From Methylococcaceae bacterium (GTDB lineage: Bacteria; Pseudomonadota; Gammaproteobacteria; Methylococcales; Methylomonadaceae), in contig JAKIVF010000027.1 in NCBI GenBank assembly GCA_021647145.1, positions 1 through 33,295 on the forward strand: a stretch of 33,295 nt of DNA, in the 5' to 3' direction. The first letter of the stretch is position 1. Each line of letters opens with the position of its first letter. Made by a program: the position numbers and the translations under genes. Of the stretch, positions 17,090 to 25,367 are shown piece by piece. The notes under the pieces are model-generated. The model had not been told where the DNA came from and did not search any database. It saw nothing but the letters and a program-made list of their open reading frames with translations.

Positions 17090-17100
17090 AACATATAAAG
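17071..17100. promoter_or_regulatory. parS-type site 2 in a 30-bp palindrome
   Basis: The same 16-mer TGTTCCACGTGAAACA at 17078-17093 is flanked by CTTTATA and TATAAAG, making a 30-bp near-perfect palindrome with a single unmatched pair. It overlaps the recF stop codon, starts 47 bases after site 1, and has the same variant base. The longer symmetry could also act as a transcription pause after recF. Confidence 0.85.
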
Positions 17101-17204
17101 CAATAGTATATAGGAACACCTCTGTAGCTTAAAGGTATGTAAAAGATTTCTTATAATTAAGATCTAAGTTATGTTTTAGATTAAATGTGTAAAATGGATA
17201 ATAT

Positions 17205-19619
17205 ATGAGTAATGATAAACAAGAATACGATAGTTCTAATATAAAAGTCCTAAAGGGTTTGGATGCAGTAAGAAAAAGACCTGGCATGTATATCGGCGAC
17301 ACAGATGATGGATCAGGTCTTCATCATATGGTCTTTGAGATAGTGGATAACTCTATAGATGAGGCTTTAGCAGGGTTTTGTAAAGGTGTTGATGTTGTTA
17401 TTCATGAAAATGGGTCTGTTAGTGTGTCTGATGACGGACGAGGTATTCCTGTTGATATACATGAAGAGGAGGGAAGGTCAGCTGCAGAAGTTATTATGAC
17501 GGTACTTCATGCTGGTGGTAAGTTTGATGATAATGCGTATAAGGTTTCTGGCGGGTTACATGGAGTGGGTGTGTCTGTGGTTAATGCCTTATCGGAAGAG
17601 TTAATACTTGAAATCCGAAAGAATGGTAAGTTACATAAGCAGAAATATAAAATGGGAGAACCCGTTGCACCAATGGAAGTAGTAGGTGATGCAGAAGGAA
17701 CGGGGACATTGATTAATTTTTTACCGAGTAAAGAAACTTTCTCAAATATTGAGTTTCATTATGATATTTTGGCTAAAAGACTCAGAGAATTATCTTTTTT
17801 AAATTCTGGAGTAAGAATTTCAATAAAAGATGATAATACAGGGAAAGAAGATGTTTTTGAATTTGAGGGGGGGATTAGTGCGTTTGTTCAACATTTAAAT
17901 AAAAATAAAACTCCTTTATTTGAGGATGTCTTTCATTTTACTGCTACTAAAGAAGATGTTGTAGTTGAAGTTGCTATGCAGTGGAATGATTCTTATCAAG
18001 AAAATATTTTTTGTTATACCAATAATATTCCTCAACGTGATGGAGGGTCTCATTTAGCCGGTTTTAGAGGTGCATTAACACGAACTATTAATCAATATAT
18101 TGAATCTAGTGGTTTAGCTAAAAAAGAAAAAACATCAACAACTGGGGATGATGCTAGAGAAGGGTTGACAGCAGTGTTGTCAGTTAAAGTTCCTGATCCT
18201 AAGTTTTCATCACAAACAAAAGACAAATTAGTTTCTTCTGAAGTTAGACCATTGGTTGAATCTACAATGAATGAGAAGTTACAAGAATTCTTGTTAGAAC
18301 AGCCACAAATTGCTAAAACTATTGTTAATAAAATTATAGATGCGGCAAGAGCGCGTGATGCGGCACGTAAAGCAAGGGAAATGACACGACGTAAGTCAAC
18401 ACTAGATATTGCTGGTTTACCAGGGAAACTCGCAGATTGTCAGGAAAAAGATCCAGCATTATCAGAATTATTTATAGTGGAAGGGGACTCAGCGGGTGGT
18501 TCTGCCAAACAAGGCAGAGATAGACGCACACAAGCAATATTACCCCTTAAAGGAAAAATTCTTAATGTAGAAAAAGCTCGTTTCGATAAGATGATTTCAT
18601 CGGATGAGGTAGGCAACTTAATTACCGCGTTAGGTTGTGGTATTGGCAAGGATGAATATAATATTGAAAAGCTGCGTTATCACCGTATTATTATTATGAC
18701 TGATGCGGATGTTGATGGATCACATATTCGAACCTTATTACTGACCTTCTTTTATAGACAGATGCCTGAGCTAATAGAAAATGGATATGTCTATATTGCC
18801 CAACCACCTTTGTATAAAATTAAAAAAGGTAAACAAGAGCACTATGTAAAAGATGATGCCGAATTAAATGAATACTTAATCCAATTAGCTCTGGATAAGG
18901 CCCAACTATATACAGATGACTCAACTCCAATGATTCAAGGTCAAGGTTTAGAAAAACTGGCTATTGAATATGCAGATGTTACCTCTGTCATTAATCGGTT
19001 AAGCAGGCGTTATGATTCTATCTTTTTAGAGGAAATGACATATATCCCTCCTTTAACTGAAGAGATTAAACAAAGTCAGGAAAAAATGACTGAGTGGTAT
19101 AAACAATTAGAAAAAAATATTGCCTTGAATAAAATCAAGGCTGTATATTCTATGGAATTAAATTATAAGAGCGAAGATAATTTTGATCTGGTTGTGAATA
19201 AAAAAATGAATGGTATTACTAAAACATTTGTTTTACATTCTACTTTTTTTGCTGGAAAAGATTATCTAAAAATTGCTCAATATGCTCGAGATACAGTAGG
19301 GTTATTTACTGATCAATCCTATATGAAAATAGGAGAAAAGCAGGAGCAAGTTAGTAACTTTAAACAAGCATTTGAATGGATGATGAAAGAAGTCAAGAAA
19401 GGACAACATATTCAAAGGTATAAAGGATTAGGAGAAATGAACCCTGATCAGTTATGGGAAACAACACTAGACTCAAATAGTCGAAGACTATTGAAAGTAA
19501 GAATTGAAGATGTGATTGCAGCAGATGAAATTTTTACAACCCTGATGGGGGATATAGTTGAACCGCGAAGAGATTTTATTGTTAAAAACGCATTAGATGT
19601 TGCTAATTTAGATGTGTAG
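17205..19619 (+). CDS. gyrB: DNA gyrase subunit B
   Basis: ATPase subunit of DNA gyrase, which introduces negative supercoils with GyrA. The 804-aa protein has the same length as E. coli GyrB. The GHKL ATPase part shows KRPGMYIGDT (24-33), DNSIDEALAG (48-57), DDGRGIPV (76-83) and GGLHGVGVSVVNALS (116-130). The TOPRIM part shows EGDSAGG near 425 and MTDADVDGSHI near 497, and the tail has QRYKGLGEMNPDQLWETT. The full length includes the gammaproteobacterial insertion in the TOPRIM region. The 115-base gap after recF is AT-rich with no clear Shine-Dalgarno. Last gene of the dnaA cluster. Confidence 0.98.
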   Translation: MSNDKQEYDSSNIKVLKGLDAVRKRPGMYIGDTDDGSGLHHMVFEIVDNSIDEALAGFCKGVDVVIHENGSVSVSDDGRGIPVDIHEEEGRSAAEVIMTVLHAGGKFDDNAYKVSGGLHGVGVSVVNALSEELILEIRKNGKLHKQKYKMGEPVAPMEVVGDAEGTGTLINFLPSKETFSNIEFHYDILAKRLRELSFLNSGVRISIKDDNTGKEDVFEFEGGISAFVQHLNKNKTPLFEDVFHFTATKEDVVVEVAMQWNDSYQENIFCYTNNIPQRDGGSHLAGFRGALTRTINQYIESSGLAKKEKTSTTGDDAREGLTAVLSVKVPDPKFSSQTKDKLVSSEVRPLVESTMNEKLQEFLLEQPQIAKTIVNKIIDAARARDAARKAREMTRRKSTLDIAGLPGKLADCQEKDPALSELFIVEGDSAGGSAKQGRDRRTQAILPLKGKILNVEKARFDKMISSDEVGNLITALGCGIGKDEYNIEKLRYHRIIIMTDADVDGSHIRTLLLTFFYRQMPELIENGYVYIAQPPLYKIKKGKQEHYVKDDAELNEYLIQLALDKAQLYTDDSTPMIQGQGLEKLAIEYADVTSVINRLSRRYDSIFLEEMTYIPPLTEEIKQSQEKMTEWYKQLEKNIALNKIKAVYSMELNYKSEDNFDLVVNKKMNGITKTFVLHSTFFAGKDYLKIAQYARDTVGLFTDQSYMKIGEKQEQVSNFKQAFEWMMKEVKKGQHIQRYKGLGEMNPDQLWETTLDSNSRRLLKVRIEDVIAADEIFTTLMGDIVEPRRDFIVKNALDVANLDV

Positions 19620-19725
19620 TTATTAGTCTTGGTTAATACTTAAAATAATATAAAGCAGGCAGAGTTTTTACTCTTCTTTGTGACAACCCTTAAACCATTT
19701 TTTTTATAATATTCACAATTTAGTT

Positions 19726-20508
19726 ATGTTAACTTACCCCCAAATTGATCCAGTCGCAATTTCTTTAGGGCCATTAAAAATACACTGGTATGGTCTTATG
19801 TATTTAATTGGTTTTGCTGCTGTCTGGGTACTAGGAAAAAAGCGAGCTGAAAAACCCTATTCTGTAATTAAACCAGCAGCAATGGAGGACTTGGTTTATT
19901 ACGGTGCATTGGGTGTTATTTTAGGTGGGCGGATTGGTTACATTCTATTTTATAATTTCTCTCGCTTTATTGATGATCCACTCATATTATTTAAACTCTG
20001 GGAAGGGGGTATGTCGTTTCATGGGGGTATGTTAGGTGTTTTTATCACCATGTGGTGGTTTGCAAAAAAACAAAAATGTACCATGTTTGAATTGACTGAT
20101 CTTATTTCTCCCTTAGTTCCAATTGGGTTGGGAGCCGGCAGGATTGGGAATTTTATCAATGCAGAGTTATGGGGAAAAACTACGGATGTTCCTTGGGCAA
20201 TGGTTTTTCCGAATGCAGGCCCTTTAGCTAGACATCCATCACAACTATACGAAGCTCTATTAGAAGGCTTACTTTTGTTTGTTATTTTATGGTTCTATAC
20301 GCGTAAGCAAAGACCGGTAATGGCTCCTACAGGATTAGTTTTATTTCTCTATGGTTGTTTTAGATTTTTTGTAGAGTTTTTTAGATTACCCGATGCTCAT
20401 TTAGGTTACTTGGCATCAGATTGGCTAACCATGGGGCAGATATTATCAACGCCAATGATTATGATTGGTGCTGGATTATTTTTTTATGCGCATAAAAAAG
20501 CAGCATGA
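19726..20508 (+). CDS. lgt: Prolipoprotein diacylglyceryl transferase
   Basis: Inner-membrane enzyme that moves a diacylglyceryl group from phosphatidylglycerol to the lipobox cysteine, the first step of lipoprotein maturation. The 260-aa polytopic protein shows the hallmark segments IHWYG near residue 19, LGGRIGYI (66-73), WEGGMSFHGG with His99, and GAGRIGNFINAELWG with Arg139 and Asn142 (E. coli equivalents His103, Arg143, Asn146), and HPSQLYEAL. About seven membrane segments are visible. It overlaps thyA by 4 bp (ATGA), the common lgt-thyA pair of gammaproteobacteria. Confidence 0.96.
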   Translation: MLTYPQIDPVAISLGPLKIHWYGLMYLIGFAAVWVLGKKRAEKPYSVIKPAAMEDLVYYGALGVILGGRIGYILFYNFSRFIDDPLILFKLWEGGMSFHGGMLGVFITMWWFAKKQKCTMFELTDLISPLVPIGLGAGRIGNFINAELWGKTTDVPWAMVFPNAGPLARHPSQLYEALLEGLLLFVILWFYTRKQRPVMAPTGLVLFLYGCFRFFVEFFRLPDAHLGYLASDWLTMGQILSTPMIMIGAGLFFYAHKKAA

Positions 20509-21338
20509 AACAATATTTAGAATTATTGGATAAAATACTTAAAGAAGGCGTTAAAAAAGGGGATAGAACGGGGAGTGGAACTCTATCAATTTTTGCCCAT
20601 CAAATGCGTTTTGATTTACAACAAGGCTTTCCGTTAATAACCACAAAAAAAGTACACTTAAAATCTATTCTTCATGAATTATTATGGTTTTTAAAAGGTG
20701 AAACAAATATCGCTTATTTAAAAAAACATAATGTGAAAATTTGGGATGACTGGGCTGATAAAAAAGGAGAACTAGGGCCTGTTTATGGACATCAATGGAG
20801 ATCATGGCCAGCACCAGAAGGGCAGTCAATTGATCAGATAGCAATGGTTATTCAGCAATTAAAAAAAACTCCTAATAGTCGGAGAATTATTGTGTCTGCT
20901 TGGAATGTTGCTGATTTGCCCGATGAAACTATCAGTCCACAAGAGAATGTGGCTAATGGAAAAATGGCATTACCTGCCTGTCATGCATTTTTTCAATTCT
21001 ATGTGGCTAATGAAAAGCTCTCTTGTCAGCTTTATCAGCGTAGCTGTGACACGTTTTTAGGTTTGCCGTTCAATATTGCCAGTTATGCATTATTGACGCA
21101 TATGGTGGCTCAGCAGAGCGATTTAGAGGTGGGCGAGTTTATTTGGACAGGAGGCGATGTACATTTATACTTAAATCATCTACAACAGGCAAAATTACAA
21201 TTAACTCGTCAGCCTTATCAGTTGCCTAGGTTAAAGATTAAAACAAAGCCTGATACAATTTTTGATTATAAGTTTGAAGATTTTGAGATTGAGGAATATC
21301 AAGCTCATGAACATATAAAAGCAGCTATTTCTATTTGA
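20505..21338 (+). CDS. thyA: Thymidylate synthase
   Basis: Makes dTMP from dUMP using methylene-tetrahydrofolate. The 277-aa cytoplasmic protein has the folate/dUMP residues GDRTGSGT (Arg21), RR at 126-127 in SRRIIVSAWN, the catalytic Cys159 in LPACHAFFQFYV, the QLYQRSCD phosphate-binding stretch (Arg179, Asp182), LGLPFNIASYA and the GGDVHLYLNH segment. It is about 13 residues longer than the E. coli protein (264), with an extra stretch near residues 138-155 (DLPDETISPQEN). It is coupled to lgt by a stop/start overlap. There is no sign of the alternative ThyX enzyme here. Confidence 0.97.
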   Translation: MKQYLELLDKILKEGVKKGDRTGSGTLSIFAHQMRFDLQQGFPLITTKKVHLKSILHELLWFLKGETNIAYLKKHNVKIWDDWADKKGELGPVYGHQWRSWPAPEGQSIDQIAMVIQQLKKTPNSRRIIVSAWNVADLPDETISPQENVANGKMALPACHAFFQFYVANEKLSCQLYQRSCDTFLGLPFNIASYALLTHMVAQQSDLEVGEFIWTGGDVHLYLNHLQQAKLQLTRQPYQLPRLKIKTKPDTIFDYKFEDFEIEEYQAHEHIKAAISI

Positions 21339-21383
21339 TATTATTTTTCATCGCTGGATGATAGTGGAGATTTTTACAAGCTT

Positions 21384-22074
21384 ATGAACAACGCAACAAA
21401 AAAAATTATTTTTATTATTATCTTGTTATTAGTTAACGGTAGCTGTTTTGCTCATGGAGTTGATAGTAGTACTGAACAATTTTTAACCACTAATCGTGAT
21501 GCTGCCATTGCTCCATTTCTTTATATTGGCGCAAAACATATGTTAACAGGCTATGACCATTTACTATTTTTAGTTGGCGTTATTTTTTTTTCTGTTTCGC
21601 GGCCGAGATATTTTAATTTACGTCAGTCTATTTACCTTAGGACACAGTTTAACTTTACTAGGTGGAGTTCTGAATCAAATTAGTGTAAATGCCTATTTGA
21701 TTGATGCAATTATTGGTTTTTCAATTGTCTATAAAGGGTTTGATAATTTAGGTGGGTTTAAAAGATTATTTGGGTTTCAACCAAATACTAAAAGTGCTGT
21801 TTTAATTTTTGGGCTATTTCATGGTTTAGGCTTAGCAACAAAACTACAAAACTTTGATTTACCGCAAGAAAATTTATTTATTAACCTGTTAGCATTTAAT
21901 ATAGGCGTGGAAGTAGGGCAATGTATTGCATTACTTTTTATACTGACAATATTAGGTTTTTGGCGTAGACATTCCAGTTATTATAAATTTTCAACCATAA
22001 CAAATACTTTACTTATGTCTGGAGGTTTCGTATTACTGGGCTATCAATTAACCGCTTATTTCACGACACTTTAA
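21384..22074 (+). pseudogene. HupE/UreJ-family membrane protein, frameshifted at a T9 run
   Basis: The frame starting at 21384 gives a signal peptide (MNNATKKIIFIIILLLVNGS, cleavage likely near CFA-HG) and the family segment GAKHMLTGYDHLLFLVGVIF, then loses homology after a run of nine T (21583-21591). The +1-shifted frame carries on with R-G-R-D-I-L-I-Y-V, FTLGHSLTLLGG, FGLFHGLGLATKL and FNIGVEVGQ, all typical of the HupE/UreJ_2 membrane family. Removing one T joins both into a 229-aa protein of the normal size, with about six membrane segments. Members are putative metal (Ni or Co) permeases or accessory factors. The T run could be a true mutation, a phase-variable tract or a sequencing error. 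A one-base gap couples it to the next gene. Confidence 0.8.
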
Positions 22075-22075
22075 A

Positions 22076-22612
22076 ATGAATACTATTCCACAGCCTTCTG
22101 TTAAATCATTACTAATAGCATGTTTTTTTTCAATTATAGTAGCCATTATTATATTGCTTGTTGCGGTATTACCAGCAGAATTTAATATAGACCCAACGGG
22201 GCTTGGAAAAAAGTTTGGGTTTACAGTATTATCACAAAAAGAAAATGAGGCTGCTAAACCGTCTGTAGTTTCTTGTTCTGATCAACCAGAATGGAAAGAT
22301 ACGGTACTTATTAAGCTTCCTGCTAATAGTGAGCTGGAATATAAATTTAGTATTAATAAAGACGATAAGTTTGAATTTGTCTGGAATACCAACGATGGTA
22401 CAAAGTTATATTTTGACTTTCATGGTGAACCGAAAGGAGATACCACAGGTTATTTTAAAAGCTATAAAGTAACCACAGATAGTCAATCCAGTGGTTCATT
22501 AACTGCACCATTCACTGGTGTTCATGGCTGGTATTGGAAAAATAAAACAAATAAAGATGTCACGATAAATTTAAATACTCGCGGCAACTACAAAATAGTA
22601 GGTTTGCTGTAA
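22076..22612 (+). CDS. Membrane-anchored periplasmic protein
   Basis: A 178-aa protein with a single hydrophobic anchor (about residues 11-33) and a periplasmic domain with a beta-rich look; its second half has F-V-W-N-T-N-D-G, FDFHGEPKG, and F-T-G-V-H-G-W-Y-W-K-N with a closing N-L-N-T-R-G-N-Y. This resembles the proteins annotated as transmembrane anchor proteins that often sit next to HupE-like genes. It starts one base after the HupE-like stop codon, so the two were made as a unit and may form a complex. Function unknown; the fold reminds of ligand-binding jelly-roll domains but this is a guess. Confidence 0.6.
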   Translation: MNTIPQPSVKSLLIACFFSIIVAIIILLVAVLPAEFNIDPTGLGKKFGFTVLSQKENEAAKPSVVSCSDQPEWKDTVLIKLPANSELEYKFSINKDDKFEFVWNTNDGTKLYFDFHGEPKGDTTGYFKSYKVTTDSQSSGSLTAPFTGVHGWYWKNKTNKDVTINLNTRGNYKIVGLL

Positions 22613-22632
22613 CCTAAAAAAAATAATAATAA

Positions 22633-22664
22633 AAACTTAACGATCACTTAGTTAAGTTTAAGTG
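22633..22664. promoter_or_regulatory. Overlapping inverted repeats before the desaturase
   Basis: AAACTTAAC (22633-22641) and GTTAAGTTT (22651-22659) are perfect 9-bp arms. A second palindrome, CACTTA (22645-22650) with TAAGTG (22659-22664), uses part of the same sequence, so only one of the two hairpins can form at a time. The pair ends 3 bases before the AGGAG ribosome binding site. An operator, or a leader that switches shape, are both possible. Confidence 0.5.
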
Positions 22665-22678
22665 TACAGGAGATAAAG

Positions 22679-23812
22679 TTGAGTTTAAAAAGTTACAATA
22701 ATGTTGATAGGGAGAAATTAGCAAAAGATCTTAATGCAATTTATAAAAATGTTTTAACTAGGATTGGAGAGCCAGATTTTCAGCATTTAAAGAAAATGGA
22801 ACGTTGGGGTAGAGCGTGTTCAATACTTGGTTATGGAACGGCTTGGATACTTCCTAATCCAATTTCTGCTTTATTGATGAGTCAAGGTAGCTTTACCCGC
22901 TGGACGCAACTGACACATCCGGTTGTTCATAAAGGATATGACAAAATTGAAAATATTCCACCTCGGTACACCAGTAAAAAGTTTGCAAAAGGTTGGCGTC
23001 GTTTTTTAGACTGGTCTGATTGGATTACTCCCGCTGGCTGGCATCAAGAACATGATGTATTACATCATTATAATTTGGGGGAAGAATTAGATCCTGATCA
23101 TTTACAACATAACATGGAATGGCTTAGACAATCTAAGGTACCAATGTGGTTAAGGTTTATAATTGTTGGGGCTTTTACAACTGTGTGGAAAATATTGTAT
23201 TACACACCGAGAACTCATAAAGAATTAAGATTGAGTAGCGCACGCCAAAATGGGGAAGGTTTGCCAGAAATGACACGGAAAGGAGCATGGAGCATATATA
23301 CCAAAGAGGGGAGAGCATTATGGTTTCAAAGTTTTTTACCTTATATAAGTTTCCGCTTTGTTTTACTCCCTTTGTTATTTATACCGTTAGGTGGAATAGC
23401 TGTGCTGAATGTATTATTGAATTCAATTTTTGCAGAAGCATTGATCAACATGCATTCATTTTTAGTGATTGTACCGAATCATGCTGGTGATGATGTGATG
23501 ATGTTTGAGGAAAAAGGTAAAGGACGGGGGGAATTTTATTTACGACAGATTCTTGGTTCGGTAAATTACCCTACAGGATCAGATTTTAATGACTTTTTCT
23601 ATGGTTGGTTAAATTATCAAATAGAGCATCACTTATGGCCGGATATCCCTTTAAGCCAATACCAATATGTTCAACCCAAAGTAATGGAGGTGTGTAAAAA
23701 ACATGGAATTTTATATCGCCAGGAATCTGTGTTTAAAAGATTATTCAAGGCAGTTGATATTATGGTTGGACGAACTTCCATGTTGAAGCCTATGAAAGTA
23801 GTAGAGGTTTAA
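22679..23812 (+). CDS. Membrane fatty acid desaturase
   Basis: Di-iron membrane desaturase that puts a double bond in fatty acyl chains. The 377-aa protein has the histidine pattern of the family: HPVVH at 80-84, H122-x-x-H125-D-x-x-H129-H130, and QIEHH at 314-318, plus NHAGDD at 267-272; QIEHH-type third boxes are typical of one large desaturase group. Hydrophobic stretches near 45-70, 155-175 and 220-265 would hold it in the membrane. The start is TTG (22679), supported by AGGAG 6 bases ahead; no ATG is available before residue 40. Regiospecificity and substrate cannot be told from sequence. It follows the HupE-like pair after 66 bases and may share its transcript. Confidence 0.85.
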   Translation: MSLKSYNNVDREKLAKDLNAIYKNVLTRIGEPDFQHLKKMERWGRACSILGYGTAWILPNPISALLMSQGSFTRWTQLTHPVVHKGYDKIENIPPRYTSKKFAKGWRRFLDWSDWITPAGWHQEHDVLHHYNLGEELDPDHLQHNMEWLRQSKVPMWLRFIIVGAFTTVWKILYYTPRTHKELRLSSARQNGEGLPEMTRKGAWSIYTKEGRALWFQSFLPYISFRFVLLPLLFIPLGGIAVLNVLLNSIFAEALINMHSFLVIVPNHAGDDVMMFEEKGKGRGEFYLRQILGSVNYPTGSDFNDFFYGWLNYQIEHHLWPDIPLSQYQYVQPKVMEVCKKHGILYRQESVFKRLFKAVDIMVGRTSMLKPMKVVEV

Positions 23813-24115
23813 AATAATGTGCTTTTATTTTAGGTTTTAATCTCTTGGCATATACAAATTTTCTGCTTTGGGAAAAATTTTCCTTAGTAAAATAGTGTAA
23901 TATGCTTTCGAGACTGAGAAAGTATTACCAAAAATCAATAAAAACAGTATGGAAAACCACAAATAAGTTATTGATTTTTTTAAAATGAGCATTATTTCTC
24001 AATGCTGGAATACTTTCGCAGCCTCTCCGGCTATGCACCTTACTTGAACCCATACCTGTTTTTTTTAACCCATCAGCAGACAGGTTAAAGAGGGTGGGAT
24101 AGTTTTATTTAAACG
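23813..24115. other. Gap between desaturase and secreted protein
   Basis: These 303 bases hold no gene I can support. They lie between convergent genes. An imperfect inverted repeat is seen: 23910-23930 (GAG-CTG-GAAAGTATT) pairs with 24006-24025 at about 17 of 20 positions, 75 bases apart. A short stem TTTAACC / GGTTAAA near 24066-24095 is present, but it has no T run in either direction after it. No clear terminator was found for either gene. Confidence 0.4.
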
Positions 24116-24985
24116 TTATTGATTCTGAATAAAAACCGCAGTGGAACTGACTTTACCTGTAAATGCATCAATAGATGTTAATACAATCCCGTTTCCTATA
24201 TCAGTAACAAATGCTTGATCTTCTTCGGAAAAGCCTGGGTAAGGGTTGGTATAAATAGCTCCAAGATTAGCAAGACTATATTTGTTTAATAGTTTTTCTG
24301 TTCCATCCCATGAGGCTGTGAAGACATAGCCTTTCGTATTCGCTAATTGAATACCTCCACTTGTATTATTCAGTATGTTAATGTTGTAGAAGTTATTTTT
24401 GTTATAGTCGAGATCGCCTGTGTATTCCCCTGTCTGTGAATTACAGCTATTATTAACATTTATTTTTTCACCCTTGGTAAAAGCAAGAGTGGCATCACCG
24501 TTAACTTGTGTAACAGAATACCCCGTTGAATCACCAGTCACAGTAATCAAATCACCCATAGAAAAACCTGGGGAAGCTTTCCCTCCACCAATAACTCCAT
24601 AAGCAATATTATCTGAAAATTGAGTTAAATCTTGCCCAACCAAATAGGGGTTTTGATCTTTGGGTGATTTAATCCAAGATGCTGTAAATTCTAAGCCATC
24701 AGGATTACTTAATAGTATCCCTCCAAATTGAATACCTCCAGATGAACGGGTATGAATTGAATAGGTGCTCGAAGCACTACCATTGACATTATAAATACCA
24801 CTCGCGCAGTCGCTAGGTTCGCCTCCAAGCAATCTACAGCTATAGCCATCCTCTGGATCACATATAAATCTTACATTTGAATAATTATGATTATTAAGCT
24901 GAACAAATGGGATGGTCATAACATTGGTAGCCGTGTCATAGGCTGTTGACTCAGCATAAGCTGAATTTAGAAGACTAAAACCCAA
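24116..24985 (-). CDS. Secreted two-repeat protein, signal peptide possibly truncated
   Basis: A 289-aa protein of unknown family. It carries two similar halves: residues 81-142 hold SSGGIQ, FTASW and PGFS, and 208-253 hold TSGGIQ, FTASW and PGFS again in the same order, so it is an internal duplication. Four cysteines (42, 50, 60, 181) suit an exported protein. The only start codon in frame is a TTG giving a very short leader, M-G-F-S-L-L-N-S-A-Y-A, yet the sequence before it still reads G-A-L-V-L. The hydrophobic core therefore runs upstream into non-coding-like sequence, and the true 5' end may have been replaced. The region just upstream (24986-25367) is repeat-like. The gene may be silent, or start elsewhere. 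Confidence 0.6.
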   Translation of the reverse strand: MGFSLLNSAYAESTAYDTATNVMTIPFVQLNNHNYSNVRFICDPEDGYSCRLLGGEPSDCASGIYNVNGSASSTYSIHTRSSGGIQFGGILLSNPDGLEFTASWIKSPKDQNPYLVGQDLTQFSDNIAYGVIGGGKASPGFSMGDLITVTGDSTGYSVTQVNGDATLAFTKGEKINVNNSCNSQTGEYTGDLDYNKNNFYNINILNNTSGGIQLANTKGYVFTASWDGTEKLLNKYSLANLGAIYTNPYPGFSEEDQAFVTDIGNGIVLTSIDAFTGKVSSTAVFIQNQ

Positions 24986-25367
24986 AACTAGCGCGCCATC
25001 CTCGCTACATATCTTTTTAGGACATCCATGTCCAAAAACCCATTCTGCTCGGGCGAATTAATAGAGTGCCCCAGTACGTCCTGCGTCCAGCTTCAACTCC
25101 GCACAAAAGCCGCTCCGTTAAAGCTTACCTCACTGACTTGACGGCTTATCGGGATAAAATTTTAGCTTCTCTCGCGTGCTATCGCACACGTCGAATCGGC
25201 AAATTTCCCTGTGGCCTACTGCGGACTAAAAATCATCACTCCGCTATCGCTCCGTTTCCATGATTTTTAGCGGGGGGATTATTATTTTGATCATTTTCTC
25301 TCTCTCTTTTTTGAATAAAAATTACAACTAACAATTTAGAACAATAAAATATTGGTCTATAAATTTC
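24986..25367. other. GC-richer, hairpin-containing non-coding region
   Basis: These 382 bases are clearly richer in GC than the flanks, at least from about 25040 to 25275. They contain the palindrome GGACATCCATGTCC (25020-25033), the hairpin at 25226-25270 and short stems such as GTGC-tatc-GCAC near 25175. Frames here are short, without start signals or recognisable domains. Such composition and hairpin content fits imported or repeat-derived DNA between two minus-strand genes. The last 90 bases before 25367 are ordinary AT-rich sequence. Confidence 0.5.
25226..25270. repeat. Perfect 11-bp hairpin
   Basis: CTAAAAATCAT (25226-25236) and ATGATTTTTAG (25260-25270) are exact reverse complements around a 23-base loop rich in C and T-C-C-G-strings. 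It is followed by CGGGGGGATT. It may be the end of a repeat element or a structured RNA. Not a standard terminator: the T run is inside the stem. Confidence 0.6.

Noticed and set aside
17120..17150. tRNA-like string CTCTGTAGCTTAAAGGT
   Set aside because: It resembles a tRNA 5' half but no matching acceptor, anticodon or T-arm follows in the AT-rich gap before gyrB.
24060..24100. TTTAACC / GGTTAAA stem as a terminator
   Set aside because: No T run follows the stem on either strand in the correct direction; the nearby T run lies before it on the plus strand.
25066..25263. Plus-strand 65-aa reading frame
   Set aside because: No ribosome binding site or recognisable domain. It lies in the hairpin-rich region, and its codon use looks like non-coding DNA.
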